DNA from: Lonicera japonica
Taxonomy: Eukaryota; Streptophyta; Magnoliopsida; Dipsacales; Caprifoliaceae
Direction: 5' to 3'
Length of the DNA stretch: 64,000 bases
NCBI GenBank assembly: GCA_021464415.1
Contig: CM038471.1
Span: 14,932,029-14,996,028 of the forward strand
Part shown: positions 24,048 to 35,700 of the stretch, piece by piece
Layout of the letters: each line of letters starts with the position of its first letter
How positions within the stretch are numbered: position 1 is the first letter of the stretch
The notes under the pieces: model-generated
What the model was told of the DNA's origin: nothing
The model's database searches: none
The model's input: the letters and a program-made list of their open reading frames with translations, nothing else
Program-made: the position numbers and the translations under genes

Positions 24048-25445
24048 TGACGCCCCGAAATCCCGTTTAGAGGATTGTACCTCCGGGACCCGGTTAGCCA
24101 CAGAGTCGTATGCGACGACGGGTGATAAGCTGTATAACTTGGAATTTTACACCAAAAGCAGGTTCAAGTAATAAAATCATTTTAAGAGAAAATCTGGCAT
24201 GTGGAGTTTATTCATATAGTAAACCAAACCCTGTCAAAATGTACATATAATAGTTTTTCACTAAATATTTCACATTTCAGAAAGATCATATATACAATGC
24301 CTCCAATGAGGTCCCAATACAAAATAAAATAGTTTTTCTTTTTACAACAATGTTCCAGTAGTACAACAATCAATATGATGTGCGACTTATTATCAATATA
24401 AGAAAAAGTATAATACTAGTCGTTTCCAAACGACTTTGGTAATCAGGGGGCTGTCAGAGCTACTAGACTCCATAAGCGTACCATCCCCGGGAATACCTGC
24501 AAAACCTGGTATGGAAAATGGGAGTGAGCCAAACGGGCTCAGTGGGAACTATAAGGGTTTGGTATAAGAAAATAGGTTGGAAATGATGCGTGCCATGATA
24601 TGCACTATAATGAAAATAGTTTATAAGCAGCTTCTTTATAAAGAATCACCTCTGAGTAATATACCTTTCCTTTTGTATATAAAAGTGTATATATATATAT
24701 ACTATATTTCTGAAGTAGCCAATGTATGGAAAACCTTTCGTGAAATGTATATATATAATGTCCCCGACCCAAAGTACATGAAAGGCAATATATATATACA
24801 TCATCATACTGCATATGCCACAACACCGCGACTAGATCTATCACATCAATCACATATCATACACACGTCTAGGATTTTCATAAATCTACTGTGCACAGAG
24901 ATAGCCGGCAACTCGGTTTCTTCTGCCTAAGGCAGGGACCACCTACCAGGTCCACCTAGACGCTACCTCACGCAGCCACACAGGCACACGCTACCTCACG
25001 CCGCCATAAAGGCGCACGCTACAATAATACTCACGTAGTCACCAAGGCTATACGCTACCGGTAATCACCATCTATCTAGTACAACCAGTGTGGCCATCAG
25101 ATGTAAAATCACAATAATCATCCCATCGAATCAATGAAATCACAAGAATATAGAATCCAACATATATAGATATGAATATTCATGCATTCCATATGCATTC
25201 GTAAAACTTGTATATATGTATATATCCATAGTGTAAAACATGTAGTGGTATTGTTGAGATTTAACAAGATCTGCCTAGTCCGTCAGTTAAGAAAGGAAAC
25301 CATAAAAATCCTTAGTTTGGGAGGTTTCATAACTTTCATCAAATTGGCCCCAAGCCAAGTCTAATATAATCAAACAGCGTATACGAGTTCCCAACTAGCC
25401 TCCCAATATGATTTAAATACTTCATTCATTCAAAACATATTTATG
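24048..25445 (-). repeat. TK1 5' LTR, truncated by E2
   Basis: This is colinear with the first about 1.4 kb of 17822-20366. It carries an extra roughly 35-bp partial duplication near 24985-25020 (two ACGCTACCTCACGC units). It stops at ATTTATG, where E2 begins. Confidence 0.82.
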
Positions 25446-26192
25446 TGATGTGAATCGCGACCGTATTTCTATCCGATATGACGAATCCGCGACCCTTAAC
25501 GTTGAACACGTAAGAACCTTGGAATCACGCGAAGATGATGGAGGTGGAACCTCGACCCAATCCCTAAAACGAGAATGAACCTTGGTATAATCGAAGACAA
25601 ACAATCAATTGATGGGTTAATAGATTGATAAGTCGAAGAACAACAAGAATTAAATTCCGGCTGCTCGAAGTGTTCTTAGAACACAAGAGGTGAAAAAACA
25701 CTCTCAATTTCGTATTAGATAATAAGCTGCCTCCAAACATAAGAGTAGCCTCCTTTAAATAGGAGGAGAAGAGAAAACCCTAATGAAACCCTAAACAAAC
25801 CCTAATTTCGAAAATAACAAAAACAAGCCCAATTCTAGTGCAACAAAAATAATGGAGAGCTCTAAACAAGCCCAAAAACACCCTTAATAAGCCCATCACT
25901 CTAAATACTAATTATACATAATCCTTGGGCTGCAAACTAATAAAAACAATAATAAAAACGCCCTAATTATTCTACGTCTTCTTGGCTAAGCATTATTTTC
26001 CATTCGTGCTCTTCATCTCCTTGAATGCTTCTCCAAGCGTCAGCTTTATTCATCAACTCGTGGACCATGCTCACGAGTGCTTCCTTCATCTTCCTTGCTC
26101 TAGCTCGGGTGATTGGACCACTTGGAACCCGGATGGGATCTGCACAGTCTTCACTCCATGATCTAGCTCTCGTGCTATCCTCAGGCTCATCA
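25446..26192 (-). repeat. E2 3' LTR
   Basis: A 747-bp LTR, TGATGTGAATCG to GGCTCATCA, minus orientation. The pol-tail frame is open across 223 bp to the stop at 25967-25969 and contains [17 protein letters not shown]. Confidence 0.9.
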
Positions 26193-26353
26193 TTCCCCTC
26201 CTCTTGAAAAGGAATTGTCCTCAATTCGTCACCTGTACTAAACGGACTTAGGTCAGCGACATTAAATGTAGCACTTACATTATACTCACCTGGTAGATCA
26301 AGTTTATATGCATTGTCATTGATCCTTTGCACAACTTGAAACGGTCCATCTCC
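25967..26353 (-). pseudogene. E2 integrase C-terminal end and LTR-encoded tail
   Basis: On the minus strand the frame reads [20 protein letters not shown], then [11 protein letters not shown], the PPT-encoded QEEGND, and the 74-residue LTR tail. The upstream part of integrase is absent because the frame meets the inverted segment at about 26353. Confidence 0.85.
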
Positions 26354-28867
26354 GCAGCCTAGGGAACGGAGGGCTAATGTTGATAATTATTACCGAGATA
26401 GCTTTGACGATGGGGATAGCGATGTCGATTCGGCAGTCGCTAATCGACGGAATGGTAGGCGGTTTGGTAGGGGATTTAACAGGGAGGATGACAACATGAA
26501 TGGGATCAAAATGAGGATTCCATCCTTCCAAGGAAAAAATGACCCCGAGGCCTATCTTGAGTGGGTCAAGAAAGTTGAATTAGTGTTTGCTTGCCATAAT
26601 TACTCCGAGTCCAAGAAGGTGAAATTGGCGGCTATTGAATTTCAGATTATGCACTTGTTTGGTGGGATCGCTTGATGATAGAGAGAAGGCGTAGTGATGA
26701 GGGGCCCGTGGAGACTTGGGATGAGATGAAGCGGTTGATGAAGAAGCGGTTTGTGCCCGATCACTATTATCGGGAATTGTACCAAAAATTGCAGGGGCTC
26801 ACGCAGGGAAATCGTAGTGTTGACGAATACTATAAGGAGATGGAAGTGGCCATGATTCGGGCCAAGGTTGATGAAAATAGAGAAGCTACCATGGCGAGGT
26901 TCTTGAGTGGGCTAAACCGGGAAATTGCCAATGCGGTTGAATTGCAGCCATATGTTGAGATTGAAGATATGGTGCACAGGGCAATTAAAATAGAGAGGCA
27001 GCTCAAGAGGAGGGGTAGTTTCAAGCCAAGCCAAAGTCCATACTCTACTCCATGGAAACAAAGTCCGTGGAAGAAGGATGACAAAGTAACCACTCTGAAG
27101 CCGAAAGTTGATTCAAAATCAGAAGTTCCTAGTGGAGGGCAAGCTAAGACAGCCCCTAACACCACTAATACTCCTACTACCCGAAACAGGGACATTATTT
27201 GTTGGAAGTGTCAAGGAAGGGGCCATGTTTCCACTCAATGCCCGAATAAGAGGGTAATGATGCTCCTGGATAATGGGGAATATGAGACGGATGAAGAAGG
27301 CGCTGAAGCTATGCCACCTTTGGAGGATGTCGAAGAAGAGGAGAGCGCCATCCAGGGTGAGTTATTAGTTGCAAGGAGAGCGCTTAGTACGCACGCAAAG
27401 GAGGATGAGGAGCAGCGCGAGAATATTTTCCACACTAGGTGCCTAGTGCTAGGCAAGGTGTGTAGTTTGGTGATAGACGGAGGTAGTTGCACTAATGTGG
27501 CTAGCACGACGATGGTGGAGAAGCTAGCATTGCACACGACTAAGCACCCAAGGCCTTACAAACTGCAGTGGCTGAATGATAGCGGTGAAGTGAGGTGAAC
27601 AAGCAGGTTTTGGTGTCCTTTAGCATTGGTAGATACGAGGATCAAGTGCTTTGTGACGTGGTTCCCATGCAAGCCGGCCATATGTTATTGGGGAGACCAT
27701 GGCAATATGATAGGAGAGTTAAACATGATGGCTTCACCAATAAATATTCATTTGAGATGAACAAGAGAACAATCATTCTTGCACCTTTACCGCCGCAGCA
27801 AGCCTATGCCGATCAGTTGAAGTTGCAAAGTGAGGAGGAGCAGCGGAGAGTTGAAAAGAAAAAGAGAGATAGTGGTGAGGAAAAGAAAGAGAGTAAAGTG
27901 GAAAAACCAGTGACTATTGAGAGCAAATTTGAGAGGAGGCAAAAGAATTTTTATGCGAGAGCTAGTGAAGTAAAAAGAGCGATGCTTTGTAATCAGCTTC
28001 TTGTACTTGTATACAAAGAAGCGCTTTTGAATACTAACGAGCTAAATTCTTCTTTGCCTAGTGTTATTGTCTCTTTGTTGCAGGATTTTGGTGACGTCTT
28101 CCCGGAGGATACACCAAGCGGTTTACCACCCATCCGAGGAATAGAGCATCAAATTGATTTCGTACCTGGATCCTCCATTCCAAACCGGCCAGCCTATAGG
28201 AGTAATCCGGAGGAAACAAAGGAACTTCAAAGGCAAGTTACGGAGCTGTTAGAGAAAGGATATGTGAGAGAGAGTATGAGCCCATGTGCGGTGCCAGTTT
28301 TGCTAGTGCCAAAGAAGGATGGAACGTGGAGGATGTGCGTGGACTACCGAGCCATAAATAATATCACGGTAAAATATCGTCACCCCATTCCACGTTTAGA
28401 TGATATGCTTGATGAGTTGCATGGGTCTAGTATATTCTCTAAAATTGATTTGAAAAGTGGATATCATCAAATTAGGATGAAAGAAGGAGATGAATGGAAA
28501 ACAGCCTTTAAAACAAAATATGGATTATATGAATGGTTAGTTATGCCTTTTGGTTTGACTAATGCACCTAGCACTTTCATGAGATTAATGAACCATGTTT
28601 TGAGACCTTTTATTGGCAGATTTGTTGTAGTCTATTTTGATGATATTCTTATCTATAGCAAGAGTCTAGATGATCACGTAATTCAATTAAAATCTGTTTT
28701 GGATGTCTTGCGAAAGGAGAAGTTATATGCTAACCTGAAAAAGTGCACCTTTTGCACGGATAAGCTTGTATTTCTTGGTTTTGTTGTGAGTGCACAAGGA
28801 ATTCAGGTTGATAAAGAAAAGGTGAAGGCGATTCAAGAATGGCAAAGTCCTACAAGTGTTGGGCAAG
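26354..28867 (+). pseudogene. E2 inverted core: gag, protease and RT fragment
   Basis: Plus-strand gag-pol matches E1 from about 9271 to about 11768. It includes the gag domain, the zinc knuckle CWKCQGRGHVSTQC (about 27200), protease IDGGS, and RT with YFDD (about 28636-28647). A 1-bp loss near 26640 and another near 27593 (GAGGTGAAC for GAGGGTGAAC in E1) shift the frame. Unlike E1 it has no TAG after PPI and keeps RGIEHQIDF. It ends past the RT core at TSVGQV and joins a 17-T run. It is dead, but this segment is better preserved at the protein level than its E1 counterpart. Confidence 0.88.
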
Positions 28868-29572
28868 TTTTTTTTTTTTTTTTTAATCACAAGTCTACTA
28901 GGGTTTTTATGTTGTTCACAGCCGCCACAAATTTCAAAACCTAGAAATAAAAGTCAAGTCTAGGGTTTTATGGTGTTTGAAATACTAGCCGCCACAACTA
29001 GGTTTTTTGACCAAGAATTACAAGTCTAGGGTTTTATGTTGCTTGCAATAACAGCCGCCACAACTATCAATAGCCGCCTCAATAACCAAGTTAACTAGGA
29101 ATCAAGAGAATCGCAACTAGAGATTTGCAAACAACAAATCGAGCTCTACTTTAATCTGGACAGATTATGAATGGACAGATTTGCGAATATGGTTCAGCAA
29201 CGAAATTGAAGATTTTCGACTTTGAACAACACAGATGAAACAGAATAAGCAGATCCGTGATAAGCAGATTCAAAAGTTTAGCAAGAGCAGATTCGTAACA
29301 ACAAGGACAGATTTGTAAATCTCTAAAATAGATTCGTAACAACAAGAACAGAATTGTAAGAGCAAGAACAGATTCGTAACCACAAGAACAGATTTGTAAG
29401 AGCAAGAACAGATTATCAAAGGTAGCAACAGATTTTTTTTTTTTTTTTTTTTTTTAAGAACAAGAACAGATCCGAAAATAGCAAGAACAGATCTGCAATA
29501 ATAGGAACAGATTCGTAATAGCAAGAATACGAAAAAATAAAACCTGGATAGAAAGAATCGCTCTGATACCAA
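28868..29572 (-). other. E2 leader and PBS (reverse orientation)
   Basis: This is the reverse complement of the E1 leader, with the same two repeat types (AGCCGCCACAA and AAGAACAGAT units). A 17-T run (28868-28884) marks the inversion junction and a 23-T run lies at 29433-29455. The PBS complement TCTGATACCAA is at 29562-29572. Confidence 0.82.
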
Positions 29573-29784
29573 TGATGTGAATCGCGACCGTATTTCTATC
29601 CGATATGACGAATCCGCGACCCTTAACGTTGAACACGTAAGAACCTTGGAATCACGCGAAGATGATGGAGGTGGAACCTCGACCCAATCCCTAAAACGAG
29701 AATGAACCTTGGTATAATCGAAGACAAACAATCAATTGATGGGTTAATTGATTGATAAGTCGAAGAACAACAAGAATTAAATTC
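29573..29784 (-). repeat. E2 5' LTR stub
   Basis: The first 212 bp match the start of 25446-26192 and stop within AATTAAATTC, after which satellite sequence begins at GTTCTTGACC. Confidence 0.88.
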
Positions 29785-32700
29785 GTTCTTGACCATTTCA
29801 CGGTCTAAACATCCGTTGTTGATCCAGACTACCAAAATGTATTTTTTTAGGCGTTCTACCGCAAAAGGCTTCATTTTGAATGACATTCGCTCTAAGATTT
29901 TGAATTGGAATTCTGAGCGTCTATGATGGGTTAAACACGCGCTTCTTGTGCCCATGGTCGTTCTTGACCATTTGACGGTCTAAACATCCGTTGTTGATCC
30001 TGACAACCAAAATGTATTTTTTTAGGCGTTCTACCGCAAAAGGCTTCATTTTGAATGACATTCACTCTAAGATTTTGAAGTTGAATTGTTGCATGACAAG
30101 AAGTTTGATGAGTTTCGAAAGGCAAGGAATTTCAAGCATCGTAAATATTCGAAGTACTTGTTCTATGGGCATGGAAGATATCAAGCTTCGAAGAGGCACT
30201 CAAGGATTAATTTTGTCGAAAAGTGGGTGATTTGTGTACAACCTAACACGGATTTGAGGGCAAATCCTTTTCAAGAGGAGGGGAATGACGCGGACAAGGC
30301 TACATGGGCTCAAATCAACTTGTGGAGGACCATTAGAATAAATTAGAAGCTTTATTTTAAGTAGTTTTAATTATAAGAATTATTTCCTTATTCAATTAGG
30401 ATTGTTTTCATCATTTAATTAGGAATATTTTCCTTAGTCAATTAGGATTTAGATTAGTAGTTTCCTTATTGTGTTTAGATTAGTATTTTCCTTATTCTAT
30501 TTGGATTAGTTTTTTTCTACAACCCTATTTAAAGGGGGATTCATTGTTTTATTTTATTATCTAAGACTTTATTCATAATAATATTGAGTGATTTTAATCC
30601 TCTTCGGTTCTTCACGAACTACTTGAACTTATCGGTTTGTCCGTGGCGTTCACCCGACTTATCAATCGGTATTCCGCACCCGGTTGTGGCGTCTTCGATT
30701 TCCATCCTAATCTGATTGTAGAAACGATCCAGGTTCTTAATTTGCTACGGTTTTCGTGTGTGTCTGTGTCAAGGTTTGCACAACCAATTCGTTGTGTTTG
30801 CGGGTTTTGAGCGATATCATCGTAGGTCGTATCAATTTGACGGTCTAAACATCCGTTGTTGATCCGGACGACCAGAATGTATTTTTTTAGGCGTTCTACC
30901 GCAAAAGGCTTCATTTTGAATGACTTTCACCCTAAGATTTTGAATTCGAATTCTGAACGTCTAAGATGAGTTACACGCGCTTCTTGTGCCCACGGTCGTT
31001 CTTGACCATTTGACGGTCTAAACATCCGTTCTTGATCTTCACAATCAAAATGTATTTTTTTAGACGTTCTAATCAAAAAAATAATCTAAAAAATACCAGC
31101 AAAAGGCTTCATTTTGAATGACTTTCACTCTAAGATTTTGAATTCGAATTATGAACGCCTATGATGGGTTAAACACGCGCTTCTTGTGCCCATGGTCGTT
31201 CTTGACCATTTGACGGTCTAAACATCCGTTGTTGATCTTCACAATCAAAATGTATTTTTTTAGGCGTTCTACCGCAAAAGGCTTCATTTTGTATAACTTT
31301 CACTCTAAGATTTTGAATTCGAATTATGAACGCCTATGATGGGTTAAACACGCGCTTCTTGTGCCCATGGTCGTTCTTGACCATTTGACGGTCTAAACCT
31401 CCGTTGTTGATCTTTTACAATCAAAATGTATTTTTTTAGGCGTTCTACCGCAAAAGGCTTCATTTTGAATGACATTCACTCTAAGATTTTGAATTCGAAT
31501 TCTGAACGTCTATGATGGGTTAAACACGCGCTTCTTGTGCCCATGGTCGTTCTTGACCATTTCACGGTCTAAACATCCGTTGTTGATCCTGACTACCAAA
31601 ATGTATTTTTTTAGGCGTTCTACCGCAAAAGGCTTCATTTTGAATGACATTCGCTCTAAGATTTTGAATTGGAATTCTGAGCGTCTATGATGGGTTAAAC
31701 ACGCGCTTCTTGTGCCCATGGTCGTTCTTGACCATTTGACGGTCTAAACATCCGTTGTTGATCCTGACAACCAAAATGTATTTTTTTAGGCGTTCTACCG
31801 CAAAAGGCTTCATTTTGAATGACATTCACTCTAAGATTTTGAAGTCGAATTCTGAACGTCTATGATGGGTTAAACACGCGCTTCTTGTGCCCATGGTCGT
31901 TCTAGACCATTTGACGGTCTAAACATCCGTTGTTGATCCGGACGACCAAAATGTATTTTTTTAGGCTTTCTACCGCAAAAGGCTTCATTTTGAATGACTT
32001 TCACCCTAAGATTTTGAATTCGAATTCTGAACGTCTATGATGAGTTAAACACGCGCTTCTTGTGCCCATGGTCGTTCTTGACCATTTGACGGTCTAAACA
32101 TCCGTTGTTGATCTTCACAATCAAAATGTATTTTTTAGGCGTTCTACCGCAAAAGGATTCATTTTGTATGACTTTCACTCTAAGATTTTGAATTCGAATT
32201 ATGAACGCCTATGATGGGTTAAACACGCGTTTCTTGTGCCCATGGTCGTTCTTGACCATTTGACGATCTAAACCTCCGTTGTTGATCTTTTACAATCAAA
32301 ATGTATTTTTTTAGGCGTTCTACCGCAAAAGGATTCATTTTGAATGACATTCACACTAAGATTTTGAATTCGAATTCGTAACGTCTATGATGGGTTAAAC
32401 ACGCGCTTCTTGTGCCCATGGTCGTTCTTGACCATTTGACGGTCTAAACATCCGTTGTTGATCCGGACGACCAGAATGTATTTTTTTAGGCGTTCTACCG
32501 CAAAAGGCTTCATTTTGAATGACTTTCACCCTAAGATTTTGAATTCGAATTCTGAACGTCTATGATGAGTTTAAACACCGCGCTTCTTGTGCCCATGGTC
32601 GTAGTCTTGACCATTTGACGGTCTAAACATCCGTTGTTGATCCTGAAGACCAAAATGTATTTTTTTAGGCTTTCTACCGCAAAAGGCTTCATTTTGAATG

Positions 32701-35700
32701 ACTTTCACCCTAAGATTTTGAATTCGAATTCTGAACGTCTATGATGAGTTACACGCGCTTCTTGTGCCCATGGTCGTTCTTGACCATTTGACGGTCTAAG
32801 TATCCGTTCTTGATCTTCACAATCAAAATGTATTTTTTTAGACGTTCTACCGCAAAAGGCTTCATTTTGAATGACATTCGCTCTAAGATTTTGAATTCGA
32901 ATTCTGAACGTCTATGATGGGTTAAACACGCGCTTCTTGTGCCCATGGTCGTTCTTGACCATTTCACGGTCTAAACATCCGTTGTTGATCCTGACTACCA
33001 AAATGTATTTTTTTAGGCGTTCTACCGCAAAAGGCTTCATTTTGAATGACATTCGCTCTAAGATTTTGAATTGGAATTCTGAGCGTCTATGATGGGTTAA
33101 ACACGCGCTTCTTGTGCCCATGGTCGTTCTTGACCATTTGACGGTCTAAACATCCGTTGTTGATCCTGACAACCAAAATGTATTTTTTTAGGCGTTCTAC
33201 CGCAAAAGGCTTCATTTTGAATGACATTCACTCTAAGATTTTGAAGTCGAATTCTGAACGTCTATGATGGGTTAAACACGCGCTTCTTGTGCCCATGGTC
33301 GTTCTTGACCATTTGACGGTCTAAACATCCGTTGTTGATCCGGACGACCAAAATGTATTTTTTTAGGCTTTCTACCGCAAAAGGCTTCATTTTGAATGAC
33401 TTTCACCCTAAGATTTTGAATTCGAATTCTGAACGTCTATGATGAGTTAAACACGCGCTTCTTGTGCCCATGGTCGTTCTTGACCATTTGACGGTCTAAA
33501 CATCCGTTGTTGATCTTCACAATCAAAATGTATTTTTTTAGGCGTTCTACCGCAAAAGGCTTCATTTTGTATGACTTTCACTCTAAGATTTTGAATTCGA
33601 ATTATGAACGCCTATGATGGGTTAAACACGCGCTTCTTGTGCCCATGGTCGTTCTTGACCATTTGACGGTCTAAACCTCCGTTGTTGATCTTTTACAATC
33701 AAAATGTATTTTTTTAGGCGTTCTACCGCAAAAGGCTTCATTTTGAATGACATTCGCTCTAAGATTTTGAATTCGAATTCTGAACGTCTATGATGAGTTA
33801 AACACGCGCTTCTTGTGCCCATGGTCGTTCTTGACCATTTGACGGTCTAAACATCCGTTGTTGATCCGGACGACCAAAATGTATTTTTTTAGGCTTTCTA
33901 CCGCAAAAGGCTTCATTTTGAATGACTTTCACCCTAAGATTTTGAATTCGAATTCTGAACGTCTATGAAGAGTTACACGCGCTTCTTGTGCCCATGGTCG
34001 TTCTTGACCATTTGACGGTCTAAACATCCGTTCTTGATCTTCACAATCAAAATGTATTTTTTTAGACGTTCTACCGCAAAAGGCTTCATTTTGAATGACA
34101 TTCGCTCTAAGATTTTGAATTCGAATTCTGAACGTCTATGATGGGTTAAACACGCGCTTCTTGTGCCCATGGTCGTTCTAGACCATTTGACGGTCTAAAC
34201 ATCCGTTGTTGACCCGGACGACCAAAATGTATTTTTTTAGGCTTTCTACCGCAAAAGGCTTCATTTTGAATGACTTTCACCCTATGATTTTGAATTCGAA
34301 TTCTGAACGTCTATGATGAGTCAAACACGCGCTTCTTGTGCCCATGGTCGTTCTTGACCATTTGACGGTCTAAACATCCGTTGTTGATCTTCACAATCAA
34401 AATGTATTTTTTTAGGCGTTCTACCGCAAAAGGCTTCATTTTGTATAACTTTCACTCTAAGATTTTGAATTCGAATTACGAACGCCTATGATGGGTTAAA
34501 CACGCGCTTCTTGTGCCCATGGTCGTTCTTGACCATTTGACGGTCTAAACCTCCGTTGTTGATCTTTTACAATCAAAATGTATTTTTTTAGGCGTTCTAC
34601 CGCAAAAGGCTTCATTTTGAATGACATTCACTCTAAGATTTTGAATTCGAATTCTGAACGTCTATGATGGGTTAAACACGCGCTTCTTGTGCCCATGGTC
34701 GTTCTTGACCATTTGACGGTCTAAACATCCGTTGTTGATCCGGACGACCAAAATGTATTTTTTTAGGCTTTCTACCGCAAAAGGCTTCATTTTGAATGAC
34801 TTTCACCCTATGATTTTGAATTCGAATTCTGAACGTCTATGATGAGTCAAACACGCGTTTCTTGTGCCCATGGTCGTTCTTGACCATTTGACGGTCTAAA
34901 CATCCGTTGTTGATCTTCACAATCAAAATGTATTTTTTTAGGCGTTCTACCGGAAAAGGCTTCATTTTGTATAACTTTCACTCTAAGATTTTGAATTCGA
35001 ATTATGAACGCCTATGATGGGTTAAACACGCGCTTCTTGTGCCCATGGTCGTTCTTGACCATTTCACGGTCTAAACATCCGTTGTTGATCCAGACTACCA
35101 AAATGTATTTTTTTAGGCGTTCTACCGCAAAAGGCTTCATTTTGAATGACATTCGCTCTAAGATTTTGAATTGGAATTCTGAGCGTCTATGATGGGTTAA
35201 ACACGCGCTTCTTGTGCCCATGGTCGTTCTAGACCATTTGACGGTCTAAACATCCGTTGTTGATCCGGACGACCAAAATGTATTTTTTTAGGCTTTCGAC
35301 CGCAAAAGGCTTCATTTTGAATGACTTTCACCCTAAGATTTTGAATTCGAATTCTGAACATCTATGATGAGTTAAACACGCGCTTCTTGTGCCCATGGTC
35401 GTTCTTGACCATTTGACGGTCTAAACATCCGTTGTTGATCTTCACAATCAAAATGTATTTTTTTAGGCGTTCTACCGCAAAAGGCTTCATTTTGTATGAC
35501 TTTCACTCTAAGATTTTGAATTCGAATTATGAACGCCTATGATTGGTTAAACACGCGCTTCTTGTGAACATGGTCGTTCTTGACCATTTGACGATCTAAA
35601 CCTCCGTTGTTGATCTCGGACGACCAAAATGTATTTTTTAGGCGTTCTACCGCAAAAGGCTTCATTTTGAATGACATTCACTCTAAGATTTTGAATTCGA

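Larger units (their letters stand above)
17822..25445 (-). mobile_element. TK1: long-LTR Gypsy-type element without recognisable proteins
   Basis: Two long terminal repeats, 17822-20366 and 24048-25445 (the second truncated by E2), flank a 3.7 kb internal domain. The minus-strand order is LTR, PBS (24033-24044), internal domain, PPT (20367-20380), LTR. LTR ends are TGTAACACC and GGGGC(A/G)TCA. Long LTRs beginning TGTAACACC are usual in the Tekay/Del lineage of plant chromoviruses, but no RT is present to confirm that. The internal domain has no frame over 120 codons with retroviral motifs, so the copy is either a non-autonomous LARD-type element or heavily decayed. Its right LTR is interrupted by E2 at 25445/25446, and the remainder is not seen in this window. 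Confidence 0.78.
25446..29784 (-). mobile_element. E2: E1-family element with inverted core, truncated at the satellite
   Basis: The outer parts lie on the minus strand: 3' LTR (25446-26192), PPT and end of pol (26193-26353), leader (28868-29561), PBS (29562-29572) and a 212-bp stub of the 5' LTR (29573-29784). The central 2.5 kb (26354-28867) is on the plus strand and holds gag through RT. The sequences expected at both inversion junctions are missing: about 1.6 kb of RNase H-integrase and about 0.6 kb of leader end and gag start. The left flank is TTATG; no right target site survives because the 5' LTR joins satellite DNA directly. Confidence 0.85.
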
